In this document: piece by piece, positions 5,764-6,052 of the stretch
Numbering within the stretch: position 1 is the first letter of the stretch
How the letters are laid out: every line of letters begins with the position of its first letter
Origin: an uncultured Pseudomonadota bacterium
Lineage (GTDB): Bacteria > Pseudomonadota > Gammaproteobacteria > Burkholderiales > Usitatibacteraceae
DNA: 6,052 bases
Reading direction: 5' to 3'
Assembly: GCA_946885905.1 (NCBI GenBank)
Contig: CAMPHL010000174.1
Span: forward strand, 1-6,052
Made by a program: the position numbers and the translations under genes
Notes under the pieces: generated by a model
What the model saw: the letters and a program-made list of their open reading frames with translations, nothing else
Database searches by the model: none
Told to the model about the DNA's origin: nothing

Positions 5764-6052
5764 ACGAGGCGGGCGCGGACGAGCGCGCCCGCGTCGAGGC
5801 CGAGATCTGGGAACGCTTCGGCGTGGAGCGGGCGCTGCTCTCGCTCGACATGAGCCACTTCTCGCTCTCGGTGCGGCGCTCGGGGATCCTGCCCTACATC
5901 GCCCTCATACGCCGCATGCAGGCCGTCACGCGCCCGATCGTGGAAGCCGGCGGCGGCACGGTGATCAAGTACGCCGCCGACAACATGATCGCGGTCTTCG
6001 AGACGGCCGACGAGGCGGCGGCCGCGGCGCTCGCGATCAACCGCGCCATCGT
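5730..6052 (+). CDS. class III nucleotidyl (probably adenylate) cyclase, 5' part only
   Basis: The frame from ATG 5730 is open to the window edge, giving 107 complete codons, and overlaps the end of dapC by 34 bp in another frame. After a short helical N-terminus (residues 1-33) the sequence enters a class III cyclase homology domain. LLSLDMSHFSLSVRRSG (36-52) is the first strand with metal-binding D40. VTRPIVEAGGGTVIKYAADNMIAVF (66-90) carries the second metal Asp, D84, exactly 44 residues later as in characterised class III cyclases. K80, four residues before D84, matches the substrate-specifying Lys of adenylate cyclases, whereas guanylate cyclases have Glu there. The usual Gly before the second Asp is Ala here. 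No signal peptide or membrane segment is seen in this part. The product would be cAMP, but the rest of the active site (second specificity residue, transition-state Asn and Arg) lies outside the window. The overlap suggests co-transcription with dapC. No clear ribosome binding site precedes the ATG, so translation may be coupled. Confidence 0.85.
   Translation, partial: MQAFLALVDRLNEAGADERARVEAEIWERFGVERALLSLDMSHFSLSVRRSGILPYIALIRRMQAVTRPIVEAGGGTVIKYAADNMIAVFETADEAAAAALAINRAI

Noticed and set aside
1..6052. Mobile elements, CRISPR repeats, tRNA or other RNA genes
   Set aside because: No transposase or integrase, regularly spaced repeats, terminal inverted repeats or tRNA-like motifs were seen on either strand, and nearly all bases are accounted for by coding regions.

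Overview
The window is GC-rich DNA, fully coding apart from a 55-bp gap, and reads like a proteobacterial chromosome. The aminotransferase at the right is of the DapC type common in beta- and gammaproteobacteria, and the codon use looks uniform. A betaproteobacterium is the best guess, but this is inferred from gene content and base composition only.

Left part (1-4484) is the edge of a surface-polysaccharide (O-antigen or capsule type) locus. It opens with the last 18 codons of an unidentified upstream gene, whose TGA overlaps the ATG of a class I SAM-dependent methyltransferase (ATGA overlap). The methyltransferase has a C-terminal coiled coil. Its frame carries an in-frame TAG at codon 23, where the family normally has Glu, so the conserved N-terminal segment (56-124) is cut off from the intact 318-codon remainder (149-1105). 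On the opposite strand, meeting it tail to tail with a 17-bp overlap, lies one 1131-residue gene that fuses three glycosyltransferase domains: a GT4-like GT-B domain, a coiled-coil linker, then two GT2 (GT-A) domains resembling the Myxococcus RfbC type. Together these suggest assembly and methylation of a cell-surface glycan at the cytoplasmic face of the membrane.

Right part (4485-6052) changes to housekeeping and signalling functions. A 55-bp divergent intergenic region separates the glycosyltransferase from dapC, the N-succinyl-diaminopimelate aminotransferase of lysine and peptidoglycan precursor synthesis. The 3' end of dapC overlaps by 34 bp the start of a gene for a class III nucleotidyl cyclase, which runs off the window. 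Its visible part keeps both metal-binding Asp residues at the canonical 44-residue spacing and the Lys expected for ATP use.

The points most worth checking are the amber codon in the methyltransferase, the three-domain glycosyltransferase with its coiled coil and cysteine cluster, and the dapC-cyclase overlap. No RNA gene, CRISPR array, insertion sequence or clear terminator was seen.
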